Part shown: one piece after another, positions 55,312 through 64,000 of the stretch
Numbering within the stretch: the stretch's first letter is position 1
Layout: each line of letters begins with the position of its first letter
Assembly: GCF_002896855.1 (NCBI RefSeq)
Contig: NZ_CP021850.1
Coordinates: 4,055,665-4,119,664, forward strand
Source of the DNA: Clostridium thermosuccinogenes
GTDB lineage: Bacteria > Bacillota > Clostridia > Acetivibrionales > DSM-5807
DNA length: 64,000 nucleotides
Direction: 5' to 3'
Program-made: the position numbers and the translations under genes
Notes under the pieces: generated by a model
The model's database searches: none
What the model saw: the letters and a program-made list of their open reading frames with translations, nothing else
Told to the model about the DNA's origin: nothing

Positions 55312-55643
55312 ATTTGCACCTCATATAGTGATTCGTCACCAAAAGCCATTTGGCGTTGAGTAATAATATCAGTACTGCTTTGTAGCACCAGAAAGCAACG
55401 GTTTTAAGGCTCCTTCAACTTTTCCGCCGAAGCTTAATTCCATCTGTCCAAGCTCAAAAGCATGGCAGACATGTTAATAATCCAAACATACCATGCTTCG
55501 GGTGAAATAAGCCTTTCGCCAATTGCTTTTCACTTAAATCCAACTATGATAAAGCAAAATCAGCTTTAAGTAAAATTAGCTTGAAGTTCCGGCGCTTCTA
55601 TGCGTAGGTTTCGCCGTCAAAAACAATAGACGGCAGCCGCCGG
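55312..55643 (-). other. 332-bp gap between hisD and hisC
   Basis: No ORF with a start site. It contains a GCATGG/CCATGC inverted repeat (about 55461-55497) and a few poorly matched smaller ones. No promoter of consensus quality, T-box or terminator was found. Confidence 0.35.
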
Positions 55644-56933
55644 TCACTCAAACCTTATCCTGATGGCGTTGGCATGGGCTGTGAGACCTTCTGCTTCTGC
55701 AAAGCGTATCACATCATCCTTTACACTTCCCAGAGCTTTTGCGCTATAGGAAATGATGCTGGATTTCTTTATGAAATCTCCCACATTCAAAGGGGAGAAA
55801 AACCGCGCAGTTCCGCTGGTGGGAAGCACATGGTTGGGTCCTGCAAAATAGTCTCCCAGGGGTTCCGATGAGTAATTCCCAAGGAATATGGCTCCCGCAT
55901 TTCTTACCGACCCCAGCAGGCTGAAAGGCTCCTGTACGCATAGCTCAAGATGTTCCGGAGCGATCCGGTTGGCGACCTCCATCGCTTTCTCCAAGCTTTC
56001 GGTGATAATTATTGCTCCGTAGTTTTCAAGGGATTTTTCTATTATTTCCTTTCTGGAAAGCCGGGAAGCTTGCTTTTCCAACTCTTTTTTGACTTCTTCT
56101 GCCAGCCTTTCGGAAGTTGTTATCAAAATAGCCGAAGCCATAACATCATGCTCCGCCTGGGACAGCATATCGGCTGCGACAAAGCAGGGATTCGCAGTCT
56201 CATCAGCAACTACCGTTATCTCGCTGGGCCCGGCAACAGCATCAATGTCACAGTAACCATAAACCATTCTTTTTGCTGTAGCTACATATATGTTACCCGG
56301 GCCGACAATCTTATCCACCTTGGGAATGCTTTCGGTGCCGAAAGCCAGGGCTGCAACCGCCTGAGCACCGCCAATCCTGTATATTTCATCCACACCGGCT
56401 TCATTAGCCGCCACAAGAACTGCCGGATTGATGCCTTCCTTCTTTGGTGGAGTCACCATCACCACCTTTGGTACCCCGGCCACTTTTGCCGGCACGACAT
56501 TCATCAGCACAGAGGAAGGATATGCAGCCGTACCGCCGGGCACATACACACCCACAATTTCCATCGGCCTGTACAGCTGTCCCAAAATCACGCCGTCCTT
56601 TTCTGAGGAAAACCAGGAATTCTCCTTTTGCTTTGCATGGAAGGCCTCAATATTTGCTTTTGCTTTTCTTATTACTTCTATCAACTCGCCGTCAACCCTG
56701 CTATAGGCTTCAGCTATCTCTTCCTTCGAAACCCTCATGGTCTCGGCGGTGAGTTTCACATTATCAAAACGGGAGGCATATTCCATTAAAGCCTCGTCTC
56801 CCTTTTGTCTTACGCTGCTTATCACCTCTCCCACCGTTTTCATAATGCTGCTGTCGTCCATGCTGATCCTGTCCGGCAGTCTTCCGTATATGTCACCTTT
56901 CTTGTCGTCCCTCATATCAATAACCTTAATCAA
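55644..56933 (-). CDS. hisD: histidinol dehydrogenase
   Basis: Catalyses the last two oxidations to histidine with NAD and zinc. 429 residues with the signature [15 protein letters not shown], the [16 protein letters not shown] loop and the zinc ligands in QAEHD and [11 protein letters not shown] start overlapping the hisG stop codon (TTGA), so co-translated with hisG. Confidence 0.97.
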   Translation of the reverse strand: MIKVIDMRDDKKGDIYGRLPDRISMDDSSIMKTVGEVISSVRQKGDEALMEYASRFDNVKLTAETMRVSKEEIAEAYSRVDGELIEVIRKAKANIEAFHAKQKENSWFSSEKDGVILGQLYRPMEIVGVYVPGGTAAYPSSVLMNVVPAKVAGVPKVVMVTPPKKEGINPAVLVAANEAGVDEIYRIGGAQAVAALAFGTESIPKVDKIVGPGNIYVATAKRMVYGYCDIDAVAGPSEITVVADETANPCFVAADMLSQAEHDVMASAILITTSERLAEEVKKELEKQASRLSRKEIIEKSLENYGAIIITESLEKAMEVANRIAPEHLELCVQEPFSLLGSVRNAGAIFLGNYSSEPLGDYFAGPNHVLPTSGTARFFSPLNVGDFIKKSSIISYSAKALGSVKDDVIRFAEAEGLTAHANAIRIRFE

Positions 56934-57583
56934 CCCTGCTCCCTCCTTCGATCCAGCTGCTTTCTTACACCCTCTATGATCCTGTTTATCCTGTCGCTTT
57001 CCATCTTCATGCTCACCCTGTTTACCACCATTCTGGCGCTTATATCCGCAATGGTTTCCAGCACCACAAGCCCATTTTCCCTCAAAGTTCGTCCGCTTTC
57101 CACAATGTCCACTATCACCTCGGCAAGACCCACAAGAGGCGCCAGTTCCACTGACCCATTCAATTTAATGACCTCTATGGATTCCCGCCTTTTATGCTCG
57201 AAATATTCTCTCGCTATCCTGGGATATTTTGTCGCCACCCTCTTATTATTTAAGCTGTCCAGCTTCCCCTGCAGCTCAGCCGGGCCTGCTACAACCATTC
57301 TGCACGCCCCGAATCCCAGGTTCAGCACCTCATACAAGTCCCTTCCCTCCTCCAGGAGGGTATCCTTCCCAACTATACCTATGTCGGCAGCCCCATAATC
57401 AACATAGGTAGGTACATCGCTGGGCTTTACCAGGAAAAACCGTATTTTGTTTTTTTCATCCGTCAGTATAAGCTTCCGGGATGAATCCTTAAGATCCGAG
57501 CAGTCAATCCCTATATTTTCAAACAGCTCTATGCTGAGATCAGTAAGCCTGCCTTTTGACATGGCTATGGATAGATACCTCAT
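56930..57583 (-). CDS. hisG: ATP phosphoribosyltransferase, short form
   Basis: First step of histidine synthesis. Short form of 217 residues starting [13 protein letters not shown], with the PRPP-binding loop [18 protein letters not shown]. It lacks the C-terminal feedback-regulatory domain, which is why HisZ is required and is encoded just upstream. Confidence 0.96.
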   Translation of the reverse strand: MRYLSIAMSKGRLTDLSIELFENIGIDCSDLKDSSRKLILTDEKNKIRFFLVKPSDVPTYVDYGAADIGIVGKDTLLEEGRDLYEVLNLGFGACRMVVAGPAELQGKLDSLNNKRVATKYPRIAREYFEHKRRESIEVIKLNGSVELAPLVGLAEVIVDIVESGRTLRENGLVVLETIADISARMVVNRVSMKMESDRINRIIEGVRKQLDRRREQG

Positions 57584-57785
57584 AATAAACACCCCTGTCT
57601 TTTATCATCTCGTCAGTGACCGATAGCACTTTTTATGCGATGCTTTGCACTGGAGGAAATTCGTTTAATGTTTAATAAGGATAAGATGATTAGCACACTT
57701 CTTTTTATATGGAACCTATACATCTCTTGATCCGGATAGTACCTTTCATCTTCTTACTTTATGCCACCTGATTCATACAACCCTA

Positions 57786-59042
57786 TCAACCCTTGAGAAT
57801 TTCACTTATGCTTGTTCTGATAACTTCCCGGGTTTCAATATTGTGAACTTCAATATTTTCCTCATCCTTCACATAAATGATACCGCCAATGCCCTTGCTT
57901 GCAGCATACTTCAAAGAAGCTTCAATTCCACCGCCATTTATATCCATTTCCACGGTCAAGCCTTGTCTTCTCAGTTCGCTGCATACCTTAAACGCAGTGC
58001 TTCTTCCCTCTCTTTTGCAGCAGATGAGGCTGTCCACGGACGGTTTCTCCAGTACAGGCTTTTGCTTTTCCAGAGCCATCATTATCATGTTTATACCCAG
58101 CGAAAAACCTGTAGCAGGACAATCGACACCGAACTGCCCTACAAGATTATCATACCTTCCTCCGCTTACCACCGGGAAACCTACTCCGTAAGTAAATCCC
58201 CTGAAAATTATGCCGGTGTAGTAGTCGAGGCTTTGAAGCATGCCCAGGTCCACCGATATATATTTACCCAATCCATAGTCCTCCAGGATCTCTATGACCT
58301 CCCTTAAATTGGCAAGAGCTCTTAAAGACCGTTTGTTGAGAGCCACCTTTTCAGCCCTGTCAATAACATCAACGGAGCCAAAAAGGCCTGGCAGGCTTTG
58401 AATCAGCTCCTTAAGGTCATCCCGAATGTCATATCCCCTTACCAGTTCTTCTATGGCCGGATAGTCCTTCCTGTCAATAAGGGCGCGCAGATTCTCCGCA
58501 TCCTGCTTCGACAGCCCCGTCTCCTCTACGAGCCCCTTAAAAAATTCCACCTGTCCTATATCAATCTGGAAGTTTTCAATTCCTGCCGCTTCTACGGCGC
58601 TTATGGCGGTGGCGATAACCTCCGCGTCCGACTCCGGAGTGCTCGATCCCATGATCTCCACCCCTGCCTGAGTGAATTCCTTTTGCTTTCCTCCACCCAG
58701 CTCATTGTACCTAAAAGTTTTATCTATATAAAAGAACCTTATCGGGCGTTCCCTATCCTTATATTTTGTAGCAGTAAGCCGGGCAACAGGTATAGTGATA
58801 TCAGGCCTTAAAACCAGTATCCTTCCCTGCTGGTCGAAAAATTTAAACATCATTTCCTGGGGGATTTGGTCATCATCGGAACAAAACACATCGTAAAATT
58901 CAATGGAAGGAGTTTCAACTTCATAATACCCGCAGCTCCGGAAGAGTTTCCTGACCTTCTCCTCCAGGTTCCTCTTTCCGTAGCATTCTTCAAAAAGTAT
59001 ATCCTGAACCCCCTCAGGCGTGTATATCTTCCACTTGGACAA
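57786..59042 (-). CDS. hisZ: ATP phosphoribosyltransferase regulatory subunit
   Basis: HisRS-like protein that forms a complex with short HisG and gives feedback control. About 418 residues from a TTG at 59042 (GAGG 8 nt upstream), with class II synthetase-like motifs (FRYNELGGGKQKEFTQAGVEIMG and FSLGINMIM) but lacking the HisRS anticodon-binding function. First gene of the his operon. Confidence 0.93.
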   Translation of the reverse strand: MSKWKIYTPEGVQDILFEECYGKRNLEEKVRKLFRSCGYYEVETPSIEFYDVFCSDDDQIPQEMMFKFFDQQGRILVLRPDITIPVARLTATKYKDRERPIRFFYIDKTFRYNELGGGKQKEFTQAGVEIMGSSTPESDAEVIATAISAVEAAGIENFQIDIGQVEFFKGLVEETGLSKQDAENLRALIDRKDYPAIEELVRGYDIRDDLKELIQSLPGLFGSVDVIDRAEKVALNKRSLRALANLREVIEILEDYGLGKYISVDLGMLQSLDYYTGIIFRGFTYGVGFPVVSGGRYDNLVGQFGVDCPATGFSLGINMIMMALEKQKPVLEKPSVDSLICCKREGRSTAFKVCSELRRQGLTVEMDINGGGIEASLKYAASKGIGGIIYVKDEENIEVHNIETREVIRTSISEILKG

Positions 59043-59110
59043 TTCAAGCACCTCACTTTAACGCTTTACTGCTTTATTATGATAAATCAATAAATTGATG
59101 AATTAACAAC

Positions 59111-59139
59111 ATTATAACGATTGTGATATTCCCTGTCAA
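59111..59139 (-). promoter_or_regulatory. his operon promoter
   Basis: Minus-strand TTGACA (59134-59139), 17 bp, TATAAT (59111-59116): an exact consensus, 69 bp from the hisZ start. The leader is too short for a T-box. Confidence 0.85.
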
Positions 59140-59235
59140 CAAAAAAAGGAAAATTATATAAAAATAACAGATGGAACACCGGTATCACCGCGCACTCCAC
59201 CTGCTGCTATGTAAAACAAATATTGGGTTGTCTTT

Positions 59236-59436
59236 CTAATCCCGGCCCAGTCCGGTAAGCACCGAGTCAAACGAATTTGCGATGCACTTTGAACCGTTCC
59301 AGTTGTCGCATATTCTGCAGGATACACCTTCCGAAGGATCAACGAACTTTCTTTTCAAGGAGTTGCTGGATTTGAAGCGCCTGCAGGATTGCGCGGCAAC
59401 AGCCATATTCTCATCACTGGCATAGTCATTCATCAT
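59236..59436 (-). CDS. small cysteine-containing protein, 66 residues
   Basis: A short gene starting at one of two adjacent ATGs (59436 or 59433), with GAGGAGGG upstream. The product is hydrophilic with a cluster CRICDNWNGSKC near residues 41-52, plus one earlier cysteine, compatible with metal binding or disulfides. No family recognised. It lies between pcrA and the his promoter, after a terminator-like hairpin. Confidence 0.65.
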   Translation of the reverse strand: MMNDYASDENMAVAAQSCRRFKSSNSLKRKFVDPSEGVSCRICDNWNGSKCIANSFDSVLTGLGRD

Positions 59437-59758
59437 GCCATCCCTCCTCTTTAACAAAGTGCCAAAAAACTCCTCCCTTATAAAATAGGGAGTTGAGCTG
59501 ACACATATTATAATGGCAGCCTTGTCTTGTGAGGAACGCAAGACATCCGGCAAATAAGCCCCGCTAAATCGAGTTTGCCGCATGGCCGTAGTGCTAGAAC
59601 CTCAGGCTGTCCATTATTCAGCGCTGGTAAATATGGCAGGCCACACTTGATTACTTATATATATAAAGAGTGGCATCCATACCATATTATCCGTACATTT
59701 TGCCCGGATTATGCACCCTGCGGAAAAAGGATGAATTCCTTCAATTTTTACAGCATTT
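59437..59758 (-). other. 322-bp gap between pcrA and the small cysteine protein gene
   Basis: Holds a hairpin at 59464-59495 and, just upstream, a -10-like TATAAT near 59508. Otherwise no ORF or repeat was recognised. Confidence 0.35.
59464..59495 (-). terminator. terminator-like hairpin downstream of pcrA
   Basis: AACTCC/GGAGTT stem extended by CCT/AGG, followed by TTTTTT on the minus strand. It ends about 27 bp before the small cysteine protein gene, so it could end the pcrA transcript or act as an attenuator for the small gene; the GGAGG inside the stem is not that gene's binding site. Confidence 0.6.
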
Positions 59759-61981
59759 CTAATTCAGCTTGGTCAGGTTGGCAAAAGCTGCCATGAGCCT
59801 CTTCATGCCTGCTTTTTCAAAAAAGATCTCCAGCTTGTAATCATCCTTTTCCTTTTCTATTTTAGTTATGATTCCTGCACCGAATTTTTTGTGTGACACC
59901 TTATCTCCTACATTATAGCTTCCATCCGCCGACGCTTTTTTAACAGGAACAGGTGTCACTGTTCCAAAAGCCTTTGGAACTCCAAAGCTTGGCTTTTCCC
60001 TGACCTGGCTCTGTATGTTCAGTTGTCTTAATCCCGCTGACCTTCTTTTCTCAGCCTCGTTAACATCATCGAGAAGCTCCTCGGGGATTTCGCGGATAAA
60101 TCTTGATACCTTGTTATATGTGGTATTTCCGAACAATGTCCTCGACTGCGTGCTGGTAAGGTAGAGCCTCTCCTTTGCCCTGGTTATGCCTACATAGCAG
60201 AGCCTTCTCTCTTCCTCCAGTTCGGTTTCGTCAGTCATGGAACGGTATCCGGGAAATACCCCTTCCTCCATCCCCACCAGGAACACCACCGGAAATTCCA
60301 AACCCTTGGCGCTGTGCAAAGTCATCATCACGGCGGCATCCCTTTCCTCTTCGAGGTTATCAATATCCGAAACAAGGGATACCTGGGCAAGAAACTCCTC
60401 CAGGGTTTGCTCCTCGCTCTTGGCCTCAAATTCCAGAGCAACCGAGATAAACTCTTTTATATTCTCAATCCTCGTCTGGGATTCCACAGTATCCTCTTCC
60501 TGCAGTTCTCCCAGTATTCCTGACTGCTCAATAATCGCCTGTATCAGCTCGGAAACCTTCATGGTCTCCTTGTATACCCTGAATTTCGATATCATTGTAA
60601 CAAAAGATTCCAATTTTGATGATGCCCTCTGCAGCTGCGGAATCTCAGAAGCAGAGGATATAATACTGAAAATGCTCACATTCCTCTCCACTGCTATGGC
60701 TTCGGCATTCTCCACCGTCGTGTTTCCTATACCCCTTTTGGGCACGTTGATAATCCTCTTCAGGCTGATATTGTCGGCAGGGTTCTGCACCACCCTGAGA
60801 TATGCCAGGACATCTTTGATTTCTTTTCTATCGTAGAATTTCAGCCCTCCCACGATTTTGTACGGGATGCCTTCCCTCATGAACATCTCTTCCAGCACAC
60901 GGGACTGGGCGTTTATCCGGTACAGCACGGCAAAATCCTTATATTCTCTTTTTCCGGCCGATACCTGTTTTTTTATCTCATTGGCGGCAAACATAGCCTC
61001 CTCATGTTCATTGCCGCATTGTCGATACAGTATTTTTTCCCCTTCAGGGTTATCTGTCCACAGACTCTTTCTCTTTCTGCCAAGATTATTTTTTATCACA
61101 TTGTTGGCAGCCTCCAGAATGGTCCGGGTTGAGCGGTAGTTCTGCTCCAGCTTTATAACCTTGCATCCTTTAAATTCCTTCTCAAAGTCGAGGATGTTTC
61201 TGATGTTGGCACCCCTGAAGCTGTAAATTGACTGGTCATCGTCGCCCACCACACACAGGTTTTTATGCCCCTGAGCCAGCAGGCTTATCAGAGAGTACTG
61301 GGCGGTATTGGTATCCTGATATTCATCTACAAGGATGTATCGGAACTTCCTCTGGTAATAATCCAGCACAGGAGGATTATCCAGAAACAGCTTTATGGTC
61401 ATCATTATGATGTCGTCAAAGTCCAAAGCATTATTCTGCTTGAGCTTTCTCTGGTACAGCTTGTATACTGATGCCACCTTGCTCATCCTGTAATCGGCGG
61501 CATGCATTTTTTCAAAGATCTGTGGCTCAATCAGCTCGTCTTTGGCCTTCCCTATCATCTCCAGCACCTGTCGGGGAGGGAAATTCTTCTCGTTCAGATT
61601 AAGCTCCTTCAGACAGTCTTTAATGACCGTCTGCTGGTCTGCCGAATCGTATATCACAAAACTCCTCTCATAGCCGATCTTTTCTATGTCCCTTCTCAGT
61701 ATTCTAACGCAGGTGGAATGAAATGTACTTACCCACATGCTTTCAGCCATATCGCCTATGAGCTTCTCTACCCTTTCCTTCATCTCCCTGGCTGCCTTAT
61801 TTGTAAAAGTTATTGCCAAAATATTTGCAGGATGTACGTTTTTTTCATTTATCAGATATGCTATCCTATGGGTCAATACCCTGGTTTTTCCCGAACCTGC
61901 TCCTGCCAGGATGAGAAGCGGTCCATCCACATGCAGTACGGCTTCCTTCTGCTCTTTGTTCAATCCTTCTAGTAATTCCAT
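59759..61981 (-). CDS. pcrA: UvrD/PcrA-type DNA helicase
   Basis: 3'-5' superfamily 1A helicase of repair and plasmid replication. 740 residues with motif I AGAGSGKTRV (near 28-37), motif II VDEYQDTN, motif III VVGDDDQSIYSFRGA, motif IV EQNYRST, motif V TLHSAKGLEFPVVF and motif VI VGITRAKERLYL. The C-terminal VGDKVSHKKFGAGII is the PcrA-type tail that contacts RNA polymerase in Bacillus. A terminator upstream separates it from hpf. Confidence 0.96.
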   Translation of the reverse strand: MELLEGLNKEQKEAVLHVDGPLLILAGAGSGKTRVLTHRIAYLINEKNVHPANILAITFTNKAAREMKERVEKLIGDMAESMWVSTFHSTCVRILRRDIEKIGYERSFVIYDSADQQTVIKDCLKELNLNEKNFPPRQVLEMIGKAKDELIEPQIFEKMHAADYRMSKVASVYKLYQRKLKQNNALDFDDIIMMTIKLFLDNPPVLDYYQRKFRYILVDEYQDTNTAQYSLISLLAQGHKNLCVVGDDDQSIYSFRGANIRNILDFEKEFKGCKVIKLEQNYRSTRTILEAANNVIKNNLGRKRKSLWTDNPEGEKILYRQCGNEHEEAMFAANEIKKQVSAGKREYKDFAVLYRINAQSRVLEEMFMREGIPYKIVGGLKFYDRKEIKDVLAYLRVVQNPADNISLKRIINVPKRGIGNTTVENAEAIAVERNVSIFSIISSASEIPQLQRASSKLESFVTMISKFRVYKETMKVSELIQAIIEQSGILGELQEEDTVESQTRIENIKEFISVALEFEAKSEEQTLEEFLAQVSLVSDIDNLEEERDAAVMMTLHSAKGLEFPVVFLVGMEEGVFPGYRSMTDETELEEERRLCYVGITRAKERLYLTSTQSRTLFGNTTYNKVSRFIREIPEELLDDVNEAEKRRSAGLRQLNIQSQVREKPSFGVPKAFGTVTPVPVKKASADGSYNVGDKVSHKKFGAGIITKIEKEKDDYKLEIFFEKAGMKRLMAAFANLTKLN

Positions 61982-62060
61982 ATGGTAACCTCTCCGAATT
62001 CAAATATTAAAAAGGAAATGTCCATTTCCAGAAACTGTTTTAAACCATTATGTACGCCAT

Positions 62061-62093
62061 AAAAAATGCCGTTATCATATAACGGCATTTTTT
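62061..62093 (-). terminator. terminator of hpf
   Basis: A perfect 14-bp stem (AAAAAATGCCGTTA with TAACGGCATTTTTT) around a 5-nt loop, with T-run built in; symmetric and likely bidirectional. Lies 98 bp after the hpf stop. Confidence 0.93.
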
Positions 62094-62190
62094 ATTATAG
62101 CTTAAATTATCAACTTGTTCAACCAAATAAGAAAGTTTGTTTGGTAAGCATGGTTTCACATAGGATAAATTTATGATAAATCTGCTTTCA

Positions 62191-62727
62191 TCAATACTCG
62201 GGCTCTATCAGTCCATAATTCCCGTCTTTTCTCCTGTAAACCACGTTTACAAGGTTGGTATCGGCGTTTGAGAAAACGAAAAACTCATGCCCCAAAAGAT
62301 TCATCTGCAATATCGCTTCCTCCACATCCATGGGTTTTATGGCAAACTTCTTTGATCTCACTATCTTGAATTCGCTTTCTTCTTCCACGGCAGCTTCGGT
62401 GTTTGCCGGAACCGTTCCGGCTACAAAGGCTCCGTCACGCAGCTTCTTTTCCAATCTGGTTTTATTCTTCCTTATCTGCCTTTCCAGGATATCTATTGCT
62501 TTATCGATAGATGCATACATATCTTCATTAGCTACTTCCGCTCTGAAAATCATCCCCTTGTAAGGGATAGTAACTTCTACTATCTGCCTTATCTTTTCGA
62601 CACTTAGCGTCACATGGGCTTCCGTTTCCGGGCTAAAAAACCTCTCCAGCCTGCTCAATTTCTTGATTGCTCTGTCCCGTAATGCCTCTGTTACCTCGAT
62701 GTTTTTTCCGCTAACTATGAACTTCAT
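62191..62727 (-). CDS. hpf: ribosome hibernation promoting factor, long form
   Basis: Binds idle 70S ribosomes and pairs them into 100S dimers. 178 residues from an ATG at 62727 with AAAGGAG upstream: N-terminal HPF domain (MKFIVSGKNIEVTEALRDRA) and the C-terminal dimerisation domain (VRSKKFAIKPMDVEEAILQMNLLGHEFFVFSNADT...), joined by a linker. The long form is the Firmicutes type. Confidence 0.96.
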   Translation of the reverse strand: MKFIVSGKNIEVTEALRDRAIKKLSRLERFFSPETEAHVTLSVEKIRQIVEVTIPYKGMIFRAEVANEDMYASIDKAIDILERQIRKNKTRLEKKLRDGAFVAGTVPANTEAAVEEESEFKIVRSKKFAIKPMDVEEAILQMNLLGHEFFVFSNADTNLVNVVYRRKDGNYGLIEPEY

Positions 62728-63122
62728 ATGCGTCACAGCTCCTTTCTTATAATAAGCGCAGCCTGCCATTTAAGCTGTCTTAATTCAAACTGCGCAAACT
62801 GCACGGATTGCATGATAACTGCTTTTTCAACCTCTGGTTTTTTGCGTTACCGATAATTGTAAATACCTCCGATGTACATACCAAACATCCTGGTATCTTA
62901 CAGCAGTCAAAAGAGCGCCTTTTTCTTAGCTTTAGCTGCTACTTTATTTTTACCCGAATTTTCAAATATCAATCTAAAACATGTACAAAACATTTTTCCT
63001 TATATATTATTAATATTCGATACTTTATCAAGAAATCCTTTTTTGTCACATTTTTGTTATAATGCACAAAAGTATCTCCCAACTACCCGGAAATTAAGCT
63101 TTTCAATGCTTGTTTTCCATAT
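62728..63122 (-). other. AT-rich gap upstream of hpf
   Basis: No supported ORF. Rich in A and T around 62985-63060. A weak TTGATA-TAATAA promoter candidate for hpf lies near 63010-63037. This gap adjoins the DnaA-box cluster. Confidence 0.4.
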
Positions 63123-63229
63123 TTGTCCACATTTTTTCCACAAAACGCCTGTTTTGTGTATACTTGTCCTGTGAATAATGTGGATACATCTGTGAATAAC
63201 TCATATACAAGCTTTCGACATGTGGATAA
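63123..63229. promoter_or_regulatory. cluster of DnaA boxes
   Basis: Within 107 bp there are three perfect TTATNCACA boxes on the minus strand (63170-63178, 63191-63199, 63221-63229), one near-perfect box directly abutting the first (63179-63187, one mismatch), and two one-mismatch boxes on the plus strand (63123-63131 and 63134-63142). AT-rich tracts lie on both sides (62985-63060 and 63238-63262). The site lies in a 1-kb stretch without genes and dnaA is not nearby. Confidence 0.65.
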
Positions 63230-63650
63230 CATTGTGTCTTTTTTGTTAATATTATAACATTGCATTGAGGAAGTGGCATCCAAGCTTTTGATTTGCACAG
63301 GCTATGTTAATTAACTTGTCGAAATGTCAGGAACATGGTACAGAATATGGCAGATATGTTTAGAATTCAACTCATTGACATGAAAATAGTAATGTTATTT
63401 TCATTATTGGCTACGTTATGCAAACATGAGGGGTTGTGCCGGCATTGTCTAAATATAAGTTCTGAGTTAAAGTGATGGCATGGATAGCCTTTTATATATT
63501 GCTTACATTTTATTTTCACAATCTGATTGCGTCTTGCAGCCAGCAGTTGAAGTGCTTTTATAAAGAAAGCCTTCCGATGATCGTCCTCCAGGAAACACCA
63601 TAAGAGTATGGGAGAATTTTCAATATAATGGAATTCCTTGGATGTTGAAT
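63230..63650. other. gene-free interval between the DnaA boxes and the ANTAR gene terminator
   Basis: Minus-strand ORFs of 71 and 97 codons overlap this interval but lack start sites and look like chance frames. No repeat or RNA was recognised. Confidence 0.4.
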
Positions 63651-63691
63651 AAAAAGGCATAACGCTTGTGCATGCGTCACGCCTTGTTTTT
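63651..63691 (-). terminator. terminator of the ANTAR protein gene
   Basis: AAGGC-T-ACGC pairs with GCGT-A-GCCTT with small mismatches, followed on the minus strand by TTTTTATT. About 60 bp past the stop. Confidence 0.75.
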
Positions 63692-63750
63692 TCCTATTAC
63701 ATGTATTGCTGCATTTAATAGATTTTATCTGCTTTACATAAGTTAATGTT

Positions 63751-64000
63751 TTATGTTTGCTTGGCACTGCCATAAATGCGTATTACACTCCTCGCAATTT
63801 CACGCATGGGTATGCCTTTGTCCATGCTTTGCTTTTGCATTCTCCGGAAAGCTTTTTCTTCCGTAAGCCCCAGGTGCTCCATAAGAAGGCCTTTTGCTTT
63901 TTCAATCTCTTTTCGAGTTTCCAGGCTTATCTTTAGCTCCTCTATCTGTTTTTCCAGATTCATTATTCTCTGCCGGTTTCTTATGATGACATCAACTATA
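63751..64000 (-). CDS. ANTAR-domain response regulator, C-terminal part only
   Basis: The frame is open to the window edge, so the start lies outside. The visible 82 residues contain a coiled-coil linker (RIMNLEKQIEELKISLETRKEI) and an ANTAR domain (KAKGLLMEHLGLTEEKAFRRMQKQSMDKGI) ending in MREIARSVI. ANTAR proteins bind paired hairpins in RNA leaders and block termination; they usually carry an N-terminal receiver domain, which would lie beyond 64000. Confidence 0.85.
   Translation of the reverse strand, partial: IVDVIIRNRQRIMNLEKQIEELKISLETRKEIEKAKGLLMEHLGLTEEKAFRRMQKQSMDKGIPMREIARSVIRIYGSAKQT

Noticed and set aside
59043-59110. T-box leader for the his operon
   Set aside because: The leader from the promoter to hisZ is only about 60 nt and lacks the T-box sequence.
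63083-63660. Minus-strand ORFs of 71 and 97 codons in the gap beyond hpf
   Set aside because: No start sites, unusual composition, and one overlaps the DnaA boxes and the other a terminator region.

Overview
The window looks like chromosomal DNA of an anaerobic, low-to-moderate GC Gram-positive of the class Clostridia (Bacillota). The evidence is the uninterrupted S10-spc-alpha ribosomal order ending in rplQ and ECF transporter genes, zinc-type S4, S14 and L36, a KOW protein between map and infA, HisZ with short-form HisG, a CIRCE-controlled groESL, strong AGGAGG ribosome binding sites with frequent TTG starts, and consensus sigma-A promoters. Placement near the Acetivibrio/Ruminiclostridium-type clostridia is only a guess. 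Almost every gene is on the minus strand; the exceptions are one methyltransferase gene and an IS transposase, so replication probably comes from the high-coordinate side.

Layout (all minus unless stated). 0.1-4.6 kb: ROK glucokinase, ecfT-ecfA2, a plus-strand methyltransferase gene, then ecfA1. 4.7-22.1 kb: the ribosomal protein supercluster, read rpsJ to rplQ, including secY, adk, map, infA and rpoA. It has a promoter and attenuator-like hairpin ahead of rpsJ and structured gaps ahead of rpmJ/rpsM and rpsD. 22.2-27.3 kb: an accessory pocket with two ABC exporter half-transporters and the remains of a small upstream ORF, separated from its probable promoter by a plus-strand ISL3-family element. 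27.6-33.8 kb: a complete rRNA operon (16S, tRNA-Ile, 23S, 5S). Both the 16S (V1 region) and the 23S (helix 45 region) carry structured expansions, and two perfect consensus promoters lie in the spacer. 33.9-36.2 kb: a sigma-B/F-type sigma factor with an anti-anti-sigma factor and two anti-sigma-like ATPase-fold proteins. 36.4-45.6 kb: a degenerate J-domain membrane protein, lysS, greA, an orphan protein, a Tritrichomonas-like IMP dehydrogenase, a GH18 cell-wall/spore-type protein and a small membrane protein. 45.7-47.9 kb: groES-groEL under CIRCE. 48.2-59.1 kb: the histidine pathway hisZ-hisG-hisD-hisC-hisB-purC-hisH-hisA-hisF-hisIE with a coupled TPR/HTH gene at its end. 59.2-64.0 kb: a small cysteine protein, pcrA, long-form hpf, a 1-kb gene-free stretch with a cluster of DnaA boxes, and the 3' end of an ANTAR response-regulator gene.

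Most of the window is growth machinery: ribosome, translation factors, secretion, chaperonin, RNA polymerase alpha, and histidine and guanine nucleotide synthesis. The most notable theme is an enlarged ribosome: long insertions in 16S and 23S rRNA plus an internal insertion in L17 and an N-terminal extension in L22. The other points to follow up are the promoter module duplicated around tRNA-Ile, the DnaA-box cluster, and the IS-interrupted peptide/exporter locus.
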